From positions 1-55,724 of the forward strand of contig NZ_JASHJC010000020.1 of assembly GCF_030733385.1 (NCBI RefSeq): 55,724 nt of DNA, given 5' to 3'. This DNA is from Roseovarius sp. MMSF_3359 (GTDB lineage Bacteria; Pseudomonadota; Alphaproteobacteria; Rhodobacterales; Rhodobacteraceae). The translations under genes were made by a program, and so were the position numbers. Positions 25,096 through 34,973 of the stretch are shown piece by piece. How positions within the stretch are numbered: position 1 is the stretch's first letter; each line of letters begins with the position of its first letter. Under the pieces are notes generated by a model. The model saw only the letters and a program-made list of their open reading frames with translations. It was not told the DNA's origin and ran no database searches.

Positions 25096-26532
25096 ATGAG
25101 CCATTATGACCTGATCGTGATCGGATCCGGCCCCTCGGGCAGGTCCGCGGCCATCCAGGCGGGCAAACTTAAGCGCCGCGTGCTGGTTGTCGATCGCAAG
25201 GATCGCCTGGGCGGTGTGTCGGTCCATACCGGCACGATCCCGTCCAAGACCCTGCGCGAGACGGTGCTCAACCTCTCGGGGTGGCGCGAGCGCAGTTTCT
25301 ACGGCCGTTCCTATCGCGTGAAGGACGATATCGAGGCACAGGACCTCAAGGCGCGGCTGCACAAGACGCTCGATTACGAGGTCGATGTGTTGGAACATCA
25401 GTTCAACCGCAACCATGTCGACACGATGATGGGCATGGCGCGGTTCACCGACCCCAACACCATCGAAGTCGCGACCGAGGCCGGGGACGTCAGCACTGTG
25501 ACCGCCGACCGGTTTCTCATCGCGACCGGCACCAGGACATATCGCCCCGACTATGTGCCGTTCAACGGCAGCACCATCGTCGATAGCGACGAGTTCCTGG
25601 AACTGGGCCAGATCCCCCGCAGCCTGACCGTGGTGGGCGCGGGTGTGATCGGGGTCGAATATGCGACGATGTTCTCGGCCCTTGACGTGCGGGTCACCTT
25701 GATCGAGCCGCGCGACAGTTTCCTCGATTTCATCGACCAGCAGACGATCCGTGAATTCACCCACCAGATCCGTGAGAACGGCGTCGATCTGCGCCTCGGC
25801 TCCGAGATCGAGAAGATCGAGGATATGGGCGAACATATCGAGGTGACCATGGGCAATGGCCGCCATGTGCGCAGCGAAATGCTGCTCTTTGCCGCGGGCC
25901 GAATGGGCGCCACGACCAAGCTCAACCTGGATACGATCGGGCTCGAGACCGACCATCGCGGACGGCTGTCGGTGGATCGCAAGACCTATCAGACCGCCGT
26001 GCCGCATATCTATGCCACCGGCGACGTGATCGGCCATCCCAGCCTGGCCTCGACCTCGATCCAGCAGGGCCGTGTTGCGGCCTGTCACGCGCTCGAAGTG
26101 CCGACGCTCGAAGAAAGCCCGTGGTTTCCCTATGGCATCTATTCGGTGCCGGAGATCTCGACCTGCGGCATGTCCGAGGAAGAGATGCAGGAACGCGGCA
26201 TCCCCTACGAGGTCGGCATCGCGCGGTTCCGCGAGACCAGCCGGGGCCACATCATGGGGTTGGAGCACGGCATGCTGAAGATGCTCTTCTCGCTCAAGAC
26301 CCGCCGGGTTCTTGGCGTGCAGATCGTGGGCGAAGGCGCGACCGAGCTTATACACATCGCCCAGGCGGTCCTGAACCTCAAAGGGACGGTGGATTACTTC
26401 GTGCAGAACACGTTCAACTATCCGACCCTGGCCGAGGCCTACAAGATTGCCGGGCTTGATGCGTTCAACCGGATGCCGATCCCCGAGGAATTCAAGGTGA
26501 AGCGGTCCAAGAAAGCCGCCAAATCCAAGTGA
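25096..26532 (+). CDS. sthA: Si-specific NAD(P)+ transhydrogenase (soluble)
   Basis: This is a 478-aa flavoprotein of the disulfide-reductase superfamily. It has an N-terminal FAD Rossmann motif ([19 protein letters not shown]), a second NAD(P) motif ([20 protein letters not shown]), FAD motif [21 protein letters not shown], and a C-terminal dimerisation domain ending at [18 protein letters not shown]. The redox cysteines of lipoamide dehydrogenases are absent ([17 protein letters not shown]), as expected for SthA-type enzymes. It interconverts NADPH and NADH in the cytoplasm. It follows fghA closely and is overlapped by the next gene. Confidence 0.93.
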   Translation: MSHYDLIVIGSGPSGRSAAIQAGKLKRRVLVVDRKDRLGGVSVHTGTIPSKTLRETVLNLSGWRERSFYGRSYRVKDDIEAQDLKARLHKTLDYEVDVLEHQFNRNHVDTMMGMARFTDPNTIEVATEAGDVSTVTADRFLIATGTRTYRPDYVPFNGSTIVDSDEFLELGQIPRSLTVVGAGVIGVEYATMFSALDVRVTLIEPRDSFLDFIDQQTIREFTHQIRENGVDLRLGSEIEKIEDMGEHIEVTMGNGRHVRSEMLLFAAGRMGATTKLNLDTIGLETDHRGRLSVDRKTYQTAVPHIYATGDVIGHPSLASTSIQQGRVAACHALEVPTLEESPWFPYGIYSVPEISTCGMSEEEMQERGIPYEVGIARFRETSRGHIMGLEHGMLKMLFSLKTRRVLGVQIVGEGATELIHIAQAVLNLKGTVDYFVQNTFNYPTLAEAYKIAGLDAFNRMPIPEEFKVKRSKKAAKSK

Positions 26533-26978
26533 GCGCAATCTATGTCGATGCCGATGCCTGTCCGGTCAAGGCCGAGGTCGAGCGCGTCGGCACGCGGCAT
26601 GGGTTGCGCATCTATGTGGTCTCGAACGGGGGGCTGCGCCCGTCGCAAAACCCGCTGGTCGAGACCATAATTGTTCCCGACGGCCCCGATGTAGCCGATA
26701 TGTGGATCGCCGAACGGGCGGGGGCGGGCGATGTGGTCGTCACGAGCGACATCCCGCTGGCCGCCAAATGCGTCGAGGCAGGCGCGCAGGTCCTCAAACA
26801 TAACGGCGAGGCGCTGACCGCGGCCAATATCGGCAATGTGCTGGCCACCCGCGACCTGATGGCCGATCTGCGCGCCGCGGACCCGTTTCGCCAGGGCGGC
26901 GGCAAGGGATTTACCAAGGCCGACCGATCCCGCTTCCTCGATGCGCTGGAACGCGCCGTACGGGCCGCGAAACGCTAG
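26529..26978 (+). CDS. YaiI/YqxD-family (UPF0178) protein
   Basis: The 149-aa protein starts at GTG 26529, which overlaps the sthA stop (GTGA). Family hallmarks are [16 protein letters not shown] at the N-terminus, [17 protein letters not shown] in the middle, and [18 protein letters not shown] near the end. The acidic residues suggest a PIN/NYN-like metal-binding fold, but the activity is not established. Confidence 0.9.
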   Translation: MSAIYVDADACPVKAEVERVGTRHGLRIYVVSNGGLRPSQNPLVETIIVPDGPDVADMWIAERAGAGDVVVTSDIPLAAKCVEAGAQVLKHNGEALTAANIGNVLATRDLMADLRAADPFRQGGGKGFTKADRSRFLDALERAVRAAKR

Positions 26979-27038
26979 ATTTCCCCGAAGTTTGCGGCAA
27001 TAGTGTCGTCGGTTCAAAACATGCGATGGGGCGCATCA

Positions 27039-28292
27039 ATGCCGAAGTTCATATTCCGGGTCGTGCTTCCGATCCTTGTCGTACTGGCGCTCGGCTATGT
27101 TGCGATGCTGCGCACGGGCGACGATGCGTCGGTTGAAGAGCTCAATTCCTCGATCGAGGAGCTTTCCGAAGCGCCCATGCCGGAGGCGATCGTCGAAGCC
27201 GAACCGGAGGCAACGGTCGAGGCCGAGGGCAGTTTCGAAGCGCCGGTGATTGAACCGGATGTCAGTGCCGCGCACGAGGCTGTCGAGGAAGATTTTGTCA
27301 AGGTTTCAATGTATTACGCGACCAATCGCGGGCTGCGCCCCGAGGCCGAGCGGGACCCTGACGACCCGTCCAGCCGGTACAATAACGAGCGTGGCACGAT
27401 GCGCTATGGCGTGGCCGATATCTCCATCCCGCGCGATCACCGGATGGGGCATCTGGAAACGCCGAACTGGCTGATGAAGAAACTCGTGGGGTTTGAGCCC
27501 GACAAGCACGTAACCCTTCTGGACGTGCGCGAATGGGATCGCGACAAGATGCTGGCCGAGGTCAAGGAGAAGCTGGCCGCGGTCGAGGACAGCGCGCTGT
27601 TGGCCTTTGTGCATGGGTACAACACGAGCTACCGCAAGGCCGCGCGCCGGGCGGGGCAGTTGACCTATGATCTGGGCTTTACCGGGCCGTCGATCTTTTT
27701 CAGCTGGCCCTCGCAGGACCGGACCGAAGCCTATACGGTCGACAGCCAGAATGCCGAATGGTCGGTCCCGCATATGACCGAATTCCTGGAACACCTCACC
27801 AGCCGCGAGGCCGATCAGGTCATCGTGATTGCCCATTCGATGGGCACCCGGCTTCTGACCAAGGGGCTAGCGCGGCTGGCGGATAAAGATCCCGAGGCGG
27901 CGGCGCGGGTGACCACCGTCATCCTGGCCGCTCCCGATATCGACGCGCAGATTTTCCGTGAGGAATTATTGCCCAAGTTCAAGGCCTTGCCGCGCGCGAT
28001 CACGCTTTATGCGTCGGATGATGACACCGCGCTCAAGGCGTCCAAGGCGGTGAATGGGTTCCACCGGATCGGGGATGCCTCGCAGGGCCTGTTTCCGATG
28101 CCCGGCGTGGACCTGATCGACGCCTCGGGGGCCAAGTCCGACTTCTTTGGCCATACTTATTTCGGGGACAACGCCACGATCCTGTCGGATATGTATGAGC
28201 TCCTGCAAAGCCTCAACGCCGCCAAGGATCGGCCCGGGTTGATGCAGGTCGACACACCAGACGGCCCCTACTGGAAGATCCGGCTGGAGTGA
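27039..28292 (+). CDS. Membrane-anchored alpha/beta hydrolase (DUF900-type)
   Basis: I use ATG 27039 (GGGG upstream). An in-frame ATG at 27021 is possible. A single N-terminal transmembrane helix (FIFRVVLPILVVLALGYVAM) is followed by an acidic linker rich in Glu, Ala and Pro. The hydrolase domain has YYATNRG, FVHGYNTSYRKA, an IFFSWPSQD strand and the nucleophile elbow AHSMGTRLL. This is the COG4782 pattern. It is probably a periplasmic serine hydrolase anchored in the inner membrane. The substrate is unknown. Confidence 0.82.
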   Translation: MPKFIFRVVLPILVVLALGYVAMLRTGDDASVEELNSSIEELSEAPMPEAIVEAEPEATVEAEGSFEAPVIEPDVSAAHEAVEEDFVKVSMYYATNRGLRPEAERDPDDPSSRYNNERGTMRYGVADISIPRDHRMGHLETPNWLMKKLVGFEPDKHVTLLDVREWDRDKMLAEVKEKLAAVEDSALLAFVHGYNTSYRKAARRAGQLTYDLGFTGPSIFFSWPSQDRTEAYTVDSQNAEWSVPHMTEFLEHLTSREADQVIVIAHSMGTRLLTKGLARLADKDPEAAARVTTVILAAPDIDAQIFREELLPKFKALPRAITLYASDDDTALKASKAVNGFHRIGDASQGLFPMPGVDLIDASGAKSDFFGHTYFGDNATILSDMYELLQSLNAAKDRPGLMQVDTPDGPYWKIRLE

Positions 28293-28347
28293 CGTCGCTG
28301 GCTTTCCCAGGTTGTACGTCGGGGCTTTCCAGGTACCTGGCTACTCG

Positions 28348-28863
28348 TCATTCGGGCCGTTCAACGGCAACCAACCCCAGCTTTCGGGCCGCCGCCATGG
28401 ACAATATCCCGCTGTCGAGCCCTTGCGGGGCCTGATACGCGCGGATGGCGGCACGTGTCCGGGCGTCGATCTGGCCGGTGATGGGGCCAGGGTAGAGGTT
28501 TCTTGCGGCCAGTGCCCGTTGCAGCGTGGCCACGAATTCCGGAGTCTGGACCGCGGCACAAGGGGTTTCGAACCACGTTTCGTCGCGTTCCCGAACAATG
28601 GCCTGGCGGGTCTCCGTCCGGTAGATCGCCGGTTGCGATACGCTTCCGTCGCTGCGCAGTTCGGCGGGCTGAACAAGAACCTGTTCAGTCACGGTTTCAA
28701 CCACCGCCGGACTGACATTCTTGCCCCAACAGGTGCCAGGTTTGGCCCCGGGCGGCGCGGTTGCGGCGCCATCAGGCAATTCGGGTTCCGTTCCGGGCAA
28801 AGGCACAGCGCAGCCGGCAGCCAAGGAGACCGCCATCAGCAGGCAGGGCAGGGATCGGATCAT
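28348..28863 (-). CDS. Peptidoglycan-binding-domain lipoprotein
   Basis: This is a 171-aa protein with a lipoprotein signal peptide (MIRSLPCLLMAVSLAAGC, lipobox LAAG-Cys18). A proline-rich linker is followed by a C-terminal peptidoglycan-binding type 1 domain (about 105-160: FVATLQRALAARNLYPGPI, TGQIDARTRAAIRAYQ, GLDSGILSMAAARKLGL). It likely tethers to murein from the membrane. It converges on the hydrolase gene to its left and is divergent from the ferredoxin gene. Confidence 0.85.
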   Translation of the reverse strand: MIRSLPCLLMAVSLAAGCAVPLPGTEPELPDGAATAPPGAKPGTCWGKNVSPAVVETVTEQVLVQPAELRSDGSVSQPAIYRTETRQAIVRERDETWFETPCAAVQTPEFVATLQRALAARNLYPGPITGQIDARTRAAIRAYQAPQGLDSGILSMAAARKLGLVAVERPE

Positions 28864-29125
28864 GTGCTCGGGCCTCGAAGCCTTGTTTGCCGCGCAGCTT
28901 AGCGGATTAGATTGCCCGGGGAAAGCATGGTCGGCTCTTGGCCCGGCGGCCGGTCGCCCCCTGTTTTACCCCTTTGATCTTTGTTCGGTGTGGTCCGAAC
29001 GGAGATTTCGGCGGGAACGAAGGGGAAACATTTGAATTTTGTCGCGACTCTTTTCGACAGGGGTCGCAAATGGGACTGGCAAGAGTTACATCGCTTGGCT
29101 AGGAACCGCTGAGCAAAGATTGTGA

Positions 29126-29464
<339 letters not shown>

Positions 29465-29465
29465 T

Positions 29466-30260
29466 GTGAACGGGGCGCGGCGTATTCTGTTGCGCCGGTT
29501 GCAGCGGTCCGCTCGCCGCGCGGTGCTGCCGTTGTGTTTTTGGCTGCCGTTGCTGGCGCCTGTCTCGACAGCTGCGCAGGGGTTGAGCGATGCACGCTAT
29601 GTCAGCCCGACGGACATTTACCCACATGGCGCCCTGGGGGATAACCTGGAATGGGCTGCGGTCGAAGTCACGGTTTCGCGCCCCAAAGGCGCGCAGCTCA
29701 GTGGTCCTGTCAGTCGGACCTACCGGATCAAAGCTCCCGCCAGAACGGTCTTTGAAGACACCGAGCCGCGCCTTTGGGACATCGACGGCGATGGCCTTCC
29801 CGAAGTTGTTGTCGTCATAAGTCATCAGGATCGCGGCGCACGATTGGCGGTGATTGGATATGATGGCGATGATTTCCGGTACATCGCAACGACCCCCGCG
29901 ATCGGTACGCGTTTTCGGTGGCTGGCACCTATTGGTGCGGCGGACCTGGATGGGGATGGCCGGATCGAGATCGCCTATATTGATCGGCCCCACCTGGCCA
30001 AGACACTGCGCATCTGGCGTTTTGCGCAGGGAGAGCTTCGGCAGGTGGCGGAACGACCGGGGCTGACCAATCACAAGATCGGCTGGGATTACATCCCGGG
30101 CGGTGTCCGCAATTGCGGTGGTGTCGTGGAAATCATCAGCGCCAATGCCGATTGGAGCCATGTCATGGCGTCGCGTTTCGCAAATGGTGTGATCTCATCG
30201 CGCAAGATTGCACGGCATACCGGCCCTGCCGACCTGAACGCGGCGCTTAGTTGTTCCTGA
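29466..30260 (+). CDS. Secreted VCBS/FG-GAP-like repeat protein
   Basis: I start at GTG 29466, just after the ferredoxin stop. The ATG at 29427 would lie within the ferredoxin gene. A basic N-terminus and hydrophobic segment (VLPLCFWLPLLAPVSTAAQG) form a signal peptide. The mature part contains calcium-loop-like acidic repeats (LWDIDGDGLPEVVVV, AADLDGDGRIEIAYIDRP) typical of FG-GAP/VCBS propellers. It is about 264 aa. It is probably a periplasmic protein of unknown role. Confidence 0.75.
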   Translation: MNGARRILLRRLQRSARRAVLPLCFWLPLLAPVSTAAQGLSDARYVSPTDIYPHGALGDNLEWAAVEVTVSRPKGAQLSGPVSRTYRIKAPARTVFEDTEPRLWDIDGDGLPEVVVVISHQDRGARLAVIGYDGDDFRYIATTPAIGTRFRWLAPIGAADLDGDGRIEIAYIDRPHLAKTLRIWRFAQGELRQVAERPGLTNHKIGWDYIPGGVRNCGGVVEIISANADWSHVMASRFANGVISSRKIARHTGPADLNAALSCS

Positions 30261-30269
30261 GATCGTCCT

Positions 30270-30292
30270 CGCGAGGGGCGCAGCCCCTCGCG
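30270..30292. terminator. Perfect 10-bp GC hairpin between convergent genes
   Basis: CGCGAGGGGC (30270-30279), a GCA loop and GCCCCTCGCG (30283-30292) form a flawless stem between the VCBS-like gene and convergent purD. No T-run follows on either strand, so it may block transcription from both sides weakly or act as an mRNA 3' stabiliser. Confidence 0.45.
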
Positions 30293-30329
30293 CCGGTCGG
30301 ATTGCGCAAGCAATTCGAAATTACGGGCC

Positions 30330-31592
30330 TCAGAGCGCCCGCCATCCGATATCCTGGCGGCAGAACCCCTGGGGCCAGTCAATCCGGTCGACCATGGCAT
30401 AGGCCCGCTCCGCCGCTTCGGCCAGGGTCGTACCCCGCGCCGTCACGTTCAGGACACGGCCGCCCGTGGCCACGATCTGACCATCCTTGCGCGATGTGCC
30501 CGCGTGAAACACCATGTTGAAGCTGTCTTCCGGGATGTTTTCCAATCCCTTGATAACAGACCCCTTTTCATAGCTACCGGGATAGCCCTGCGCCGCCATG
30601 ACGACCGTCAGCGCATGGTCGTCGGCCCAGTTCACATGTGCTTCGTGCAACCGCGCTTCGGCGGCGGCATGCAGCAGGTCGAGCACCTGCGCGCCCAATC
30701 GCATCATCAGGACCTGGCATTCGGGATCGCCGAACCGAACGTTGTATTCGATGAGCTTCGGTTGACCGTCCTTGATCATCAGCCCGGCAAAAAGGATGCC
30801 CTGAAACGGCGTGCCGCGGCGGGCCATCTCGGCCAGGGACGGTTTGATGATCTCGTCGAGCGCCTTTTGCGTCACCGCGTCGCTCATCACCGGGGCCGGG
30901 CTATAGGCGCCCATGCCGCCGGTATTGGGGCCTGTGTCGCCTTCGCCCACACGCTTGTGGTCCTGCGCTGTGCCCATGGGCAGGGCGGTTTCGCCATCGC
31001 AAAGCACAAAGAACGAGGCTTCTTCGCCGTCGAGGAATTCTTCGATCACCACTTCGGCGCCGGCACCGCCAAAGGCACCGTCGAACATGTCGTCAATCGC
31101 GGCCAACGCCTCGTCGAGCGTCATCGCGACAATCACGCCCTTCCCGGCGGCCAGACCATCGGCCTTGATGACAATGGGCGCGCCCTGGGCGCAGACATAG
31201 TCGCGCGCGGGATCGGCTTCGGTGAACCGGGCGTAGGCCGCCGTGGGGGCACCGGAGGCGTCGCAGATTTCCTTGGTAAAGCTCTTGCTCGCCTCAAGTT
31301 GCGCCGCTGCGCCCGATGGGCCAAAGACCAGAAACCCGGCAGTGCGCAGATCATCTCCTACCCCGGCGGCCAGGGGTGCCTCGGGGCCGACGATCACGAA
31401 GTCGATGGCGTTCTCCTCGGCAAAACCCACCACGGCGGCACCGCTCATGATGTCGAGATCGGCGCAATCGGCGATATCCGCGATCCCCGCATTGCCCGGG
31501 GCCACGATCAGCCGGTCGCATTTGGGGTTCTGCATCACCGCCCAGGCCAGCCCGTGTTCGCGCCCGCCGCTGCCCAAGATCAGAATGTTCAT
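30330..31592 (-). CDS. purD: Phosphoribosylamine-glycine ligase (GAR synthetase)
   Basis: ATG 31592 begins the family-typical [19 protein letters not shown]. The longer upstream frame has no support. The 420-aa ATP-grasp enzyme contains [62 protein letters not shown] and [14 protein letters not shown]. It catalyses the second step of purine synthesis. It is divergent from xseA. Confidence 0.97.
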   Translation of the reverse strand: MNILILGSGGREHGLAWAVMQNPKCDRLIVAPGNAGIADIADCADLDIMSGAAVVGFAEENAIDFVIVGPEAPLAAGVGDDLRTAGFLVFGPSGAAAQLEASKSFTKEICDASGAPTAAYARFTEADPARDYVCAQGAPIVIKADGLAAGKGVIVAMTLDEALAAIDDMFDGAFGGAGAEVVIEEFLDGEEASFFVLCDGETALPMGTAQDHKRVGEGDTGPNTGGMGAYSPAPVMSDAVTQKALDEIIKPSLAEMARRGTPFQGILFAGLMIKDGQPKLIEYNVRFGDPECQVLMMRLGAQVLDLLHAAAEARLHEAHVNWADDHALTVVMAAQGYPGSYEKGSVIKGLENIPEDSFNMVFHAGTSRKDGQIVATGGRVLNVTARGTTLAEAAERAYAMVDRIDWPQGFCRQDIGWRAL

Positions 31593-31693
31593 CCGCCCCT
31601 CCCATTTCGGTGATCGCGGCCTCAATAGGCGGCAGAGGGGACGGAGGCAAGCCAGCACTTTTCTTTGCGCGCCGTATCGGTCATTGATGGGAC

Positions 31694-33184
31694 ATGTCTG
31701 ACCTGATTGATGATCCGCTACCGGGGCAAAATCTGCCGGAATATACCGTGTCGGAAATCTCCGGCGAGGTGAAACGCACGCTTGAAGGCACCTTTGGCCG
31801 TGTCCGCGTCAAGGGCGAGGTAGGCCGTGTCTTCAAGGCGCGCTCGGGGCATCTCTACTATGACGTGAAAGACGACAAGAACGTGCTGGCCTGCACCACG
31901 TGGAAAGGACAGATCGCGTCGCTTTCCGTCGTGCCGGAAGAGGGGCTGGAGGTTGTCGTGACTGGCAGGCTCACGTCATTCGGGGCGCAGTCCAAGTACA
32001 ACCTGAACGTAGATGAGGTTGCCGTGGCCGGGCAGGGCGCGTTGATGGCGCTTCTGGAAAAACGCCGCAAGCAACTGGCGGGCGAAGGGCTGTTCGATAC
32101 AGATCGCAAGCGGCCCATCCCTTATCTTCCTGAAATCATTGGCGTTGTGACCTCACCCTCGGGTGCGGTCATTCGCGATATCCTGCACCGGCTACGAGAT
32201 CGGTTTCCGCGCAAGGTGCTGATCTGGCCCGTGGCCGTGCAGGGCGCGAATTGCGCGCCGGAAGTTTCCCGCGCCATCAGGGGCTTCAACGCGCTGACAC
32301 CGGGCGGGGCCCTGCCGCGGCCGGACCTCATCATTGTTGCCCGCGGTGGCGGCTCCATCGAGGACCTGTGGGGCTTCAATGAGGAAGCCGTGGTGCGTGC
32401 CGCCGCTGAGAGTGACATTCCGCTGATTTCCGCCGTGGGACATGAAACCGACACGACCCTGATCGACCATGCGGCGGACAAACGCGCGCCAACCCCGACC
32501 GCCGCCGCCGAAATGGCCGTGCCCGTCCGGCTGGACCTTCTGGCCTGGCTTGACGGCCAGGAAGCGCGATTGACCCATGCGCTGAGTTCGGGCATCGCCA
32601 CGCGGGGGCAAAGGCTGCGTGATCTGTCGCGGGCCTTGCCGCGGGCGGATGGGTTGCTCGACGGTCCACGGCAACGGCTGGATACCTGGGGCGAGAAACT
32701 CCCGGCCGCCCTGACCCGTTCCGTGCAGACGCGGCGCGTGAAACTCTCTGAGGCCACGGGCGCATTGCGGCCCGGGCTCTTGCGCCGCGCGGTCGAGGGG
32801 GACCGGCAACGGCTACAGAATATCTCCGCTCGCCTGAACCTGCGCGCCCTGCGGGCGGACACGAACCGGAAGGCGCAAGAGCTTGACCGGCTGAGCCATC
32901 GTCTTGCGGATGCGGCCACGCGACAGGCAGGCACCTGGCGCGACCGGCTGACGGCGATCGACCGGTTGCGGGAAACCTTGGGCTACAAAGCCACTTTGCA
33001 GCGCGGCTACGCGGTTGTGCGGGGGGATGGCGATGTGGTGACCACCAAGGCCGCCGCCGGCAAGGCATCGAGCCTGGAAATCGAGTTCTCGGATGGCCGC
33101 TTTCGGCCAACCGGCCCCGCAAAACCAGCGCCAAAAGCCGAAAAACGTAAATCGGACACGCCGGACCAAGGCAGTCTGTTCTGA
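31694..33184 (+). CDS. xseA: Exodeoxyribonuclease VII large subunit
   Basis: The 496-aa protein has an N-terminal OB-fold ([20 protein letters not shown] and [19 protein letters not shown]) and the catalytic domain with [46 protein letters not shown] and [11 protein letters not shown] long helical C-terminal region and the GYAVVR motif follow. It forms exonuclease VII with XseB, which is not in the window. Confidence 0.97.
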   Translation: MSDLIDDPLPGQNLPEYTVSEISGEVKRTLEGTFGRVRVKGEVGRVFKARSGHLYYDVKDDKNVLACTTWKGQIASLSVVPEEGLEVVVTGRLTSFGAQSKYNLNVDEVAVAGQGALMALLEKRRKQLAGEGLFDTDRKRPIPYLPEIIGVVTSPSGAVIRDILHRLRDRFPRKVLIWPVAVQGANCAPEVSRAIRGFNALTPGGALPRPDLIIVARGGGSIEDLWGFNEEAVVRAAAESDIPLISAVGHETDTTLIDHAADKRAPTPTAAAEMAVPVRLDLLAWLDGQEARLTHALSSGIATRGQRLRDLSRALPRADGLLDGPRQRLDTWGEKLPAALTRSVQTRRVKLSEATGALRPGLLRRAVEGDRQRLQNISARLNLRALRADTNRKAQELDRLSHRLADAATRQAGTWRDRLTAIDRLRETLGYKATLQRGYAVVRGDGDVVTTKAAAGKASSLEIEFSDGRFRPTGPAKPAPKAEKRKSDTPDQGSLF

Positions 33185-33274
33185 GCGTCTTGATTTGATC
33201 GCGAATATTGAATTTGTGAAAGTTATTGGCTGGATTATTCGGGTTGAAAGACGATTTCAGGCGCCTTTGTTATA

Positions 33275-33673
33275 CTAGACGCCAACCTTTGGCCCTGGAC
33301 AAACCAGAGGTTCATAGCTTTTTTGGACCTCATAAAGCTCGATTTGCGTCGGATCGTTCTCGAACTGGGCGATCAATCCGTTGGGAGAATGCCGGAAGCT
33401 CCAGCATTGCGGCTCGGGCTTGTGTTCGTAGACAAAGCAGATCTGTTCGCCTTCCTGGTACCAGCTTCCCATCTCGCATTGACCATCAAGGTAGGACCAG
33501 ATCACCCGTCGGTCATTCAGGTATTCCTCGGCGCCATAAGGCTGTCCTTGGTTGCCGTAGTAGAAGGTCTTGTTGCGCGTGTAGGCGTCGAATTCCTCGG
33601 CCGTCATCAACTCACCGGCGCTGGCGGTTGCCGCGCTGAGGATCAGGCACAGGGGGAGGAGTGTCCTTGGCAT
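33275..33673 (-). CDS. Small secreted protein of unknown function (132 aa)
   Basis: The start at 33673 gives a clear signal peptide (MPRTLLPLCLILSAATASAG). The mature part has four Cys and many aromatic residues (FDAYTRNKTFYYGNQGQPYG, GQCEMGSWYQEGEQICFVYE, PQCWSFRH). I recall similar proteins in Rhodobacteraceae without a known function. The gene overlaps the end of the hydroxylase gene by 62 bases in another frame, so one of the two ends may be misjudged. Confidence 0.7.
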   Translation of the reverse strand: MPRTLLPLCLILSAATASAGELMTAEEFDAYTRNKTFYYGNQGQPYGAEEYLNDRRVIWSYLDGQCEMGSWYQEGEQICFVYEHKPEPQCWSFRHSPNGLIAQFENDPTQIELYEVQKSYEPLVCPGPKVGV

Positions 33674-34808
33674 GGGCGAAGTCTGGCAGAACCGCGCCGG
33701 TGGTACCAGCCGGTTTCGCATGGGCCACGACCGCGGGCGGGATATTGCGCGCGTCGACCGGAGCCCGGTCGATCCACACTGGCAGCCACCGGGCGCATCG
33801 CGGATCCATGACCCGCCGCCAGACGGGCGGCACCAGTGCGATGCCTGCCATGATCGGCAGGGAATAGGGCAGACAGGGCATCTTGTCCTCGTCGAGCTGC
33901 AGGGCGGGATAGGGGCGTCGAGGCGTGACATGGTGATCGGAATGGCGCGGCGCGTTGAGCGACATGGCAGAGGTGAACCAATGCGGTGCGTTCCACGAAT
34001 GTTGCGGGCCCACCGGTTCAAGCCGCCCATCTGCCAGCACCTGCCGTTGCAGCCCGTAGTGTTGAATGTAGTCGGACATCAGGATCTGTAGCTGCGCGTA
34101 AAGCGTGATGACCACCAGCGCCGAAAGCCCCGGCACACCGGCCAGCATCAGGGAGCCCGCCGCCACGAGGGTCGCGCCCGCAAGATAGAAAACATAGGGG
34201 TGACGCCAGACCGAACGCCCCTTGCGCAGCCGGTTTTCCGCTCGAAGCCCGGCCATGAAACCTTGAGGCCATGCGCGCAGGGCAAAGCTGTAGAACCCTT
34301 CGCCCAGGGGCGCGCTGTTTGGATCTGCCCTGCTGCCGACATGGGCGTGATGCACCTTCAGATGTGCACTGGCGTGATGACCAAAAAGCATCGTCGTATA
34401 GACCAGTTGGCCCAGAAACCTCAGGCTGCGGCGCGATCTGTGAATGAGCTCATGGGCTACAGGATGGGAAATCTGTCCGAAAAACAGGGAGATCGCGGCA
34501 GCAATCAACCCACGCTCGGTCATTGTCAGGCCGCTTTCTCCGGCGACTGCCCAGATGCCTGCGGCCAGCAGTCCGATGTGAGCCAAGCCGAGGGCAATGA
34601 GAAGCGGCGTGCCTGCAGGAAACTCCGCCTGCGGGTCGGTGTTTTCGATCTGCTCCGGCGTCAGCCGGTCGAGCGAAAAGGCCAGAAAAGTGACAAACCC
34701 CGCTGCAAGCCACGCCCACACCCCGCCCCATAGAATGGCGGCGAGGATCAGCAGCGCAGGGCTGAACGTGGCGATGGCGAAAAGGCTCATGCAGGAGGCC
34801 CCGGTCAT
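33612..34808 (-). CDS. AlkB-like integral-membrane alkane/fatty-acid hydroxylase
   Basis: The roughly 398-aa membrane di-iron enzyme has histidine boxes HPVAHELIHR, HHASAHLKVHHAH and APRHSDHHVTPRRPYPAL, plus DYIQHYGLQR. These are arranged as in alkane 1-monooxygenases. Several transmembrane segments surround them. The likely reaction is terminal hydroxylation of alkanes or related chains. The rubredoxin partner is not beside it. The start is uncertain (GTG 34820, ATG 34808 or ATG 34790). I use 34808. Confidence 0.82.
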   Translation of the reverse strand: MTGASCMSLFAIATFSPALLILAAILWGGVWAWLAAGFVTFLAFSLDRLTPEQIENTDPQAEFPAGTPLLIALGLAHIGLLAAGIWAVAGESGLTMTERGLIAAAISLFFGQISHPVAHELIHRSRRSLRFLGQLVYTTMLFGHHASAHLKVHHAHVGSRADPNSAPLGEGFYSFALRAWPQGFMAGLRAENRLRKGRSVWRHPYVFYLAGATLVAAGSLMLAGVPGLSALVVITLYAQLQILMSDYIQHYGLQRQVLADGRLEPVGPQHSWNAPHWFTSAMSLNAPRHSDHHVTPRRPYPALQLDEDKMPCLPYSLPIMAGIALVPPVWRRVMDPRCARWLPVWIDRAPVDARNIPPAVVAHAKPAGTTGAVLPDFAHAKDTPPPVPDPQRGNRQRR

Positions 34809-34973
34809 GTTGTTCCACACCGCCCTAAAGGGCGAATCCGGCGGTGAAGGGGCAGAAACGAGAGGATTTTGCGCGGCGCTGAACGCTTCCGAGGGGATGA
34901 GTGTCGCTTTTGCTATCGCTTTGCGTGGTCCAGAGGGCTATTTGTCGTGCCGTATCAAGTCAGAGGGCATCGC

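Noticed and set aside
24220..26538. 772-codon minus-strand frame
   Set aside because: It is antisense to fghA and sthA, both of which have clear motifs. The frame is an artefact of high GC in third positions.
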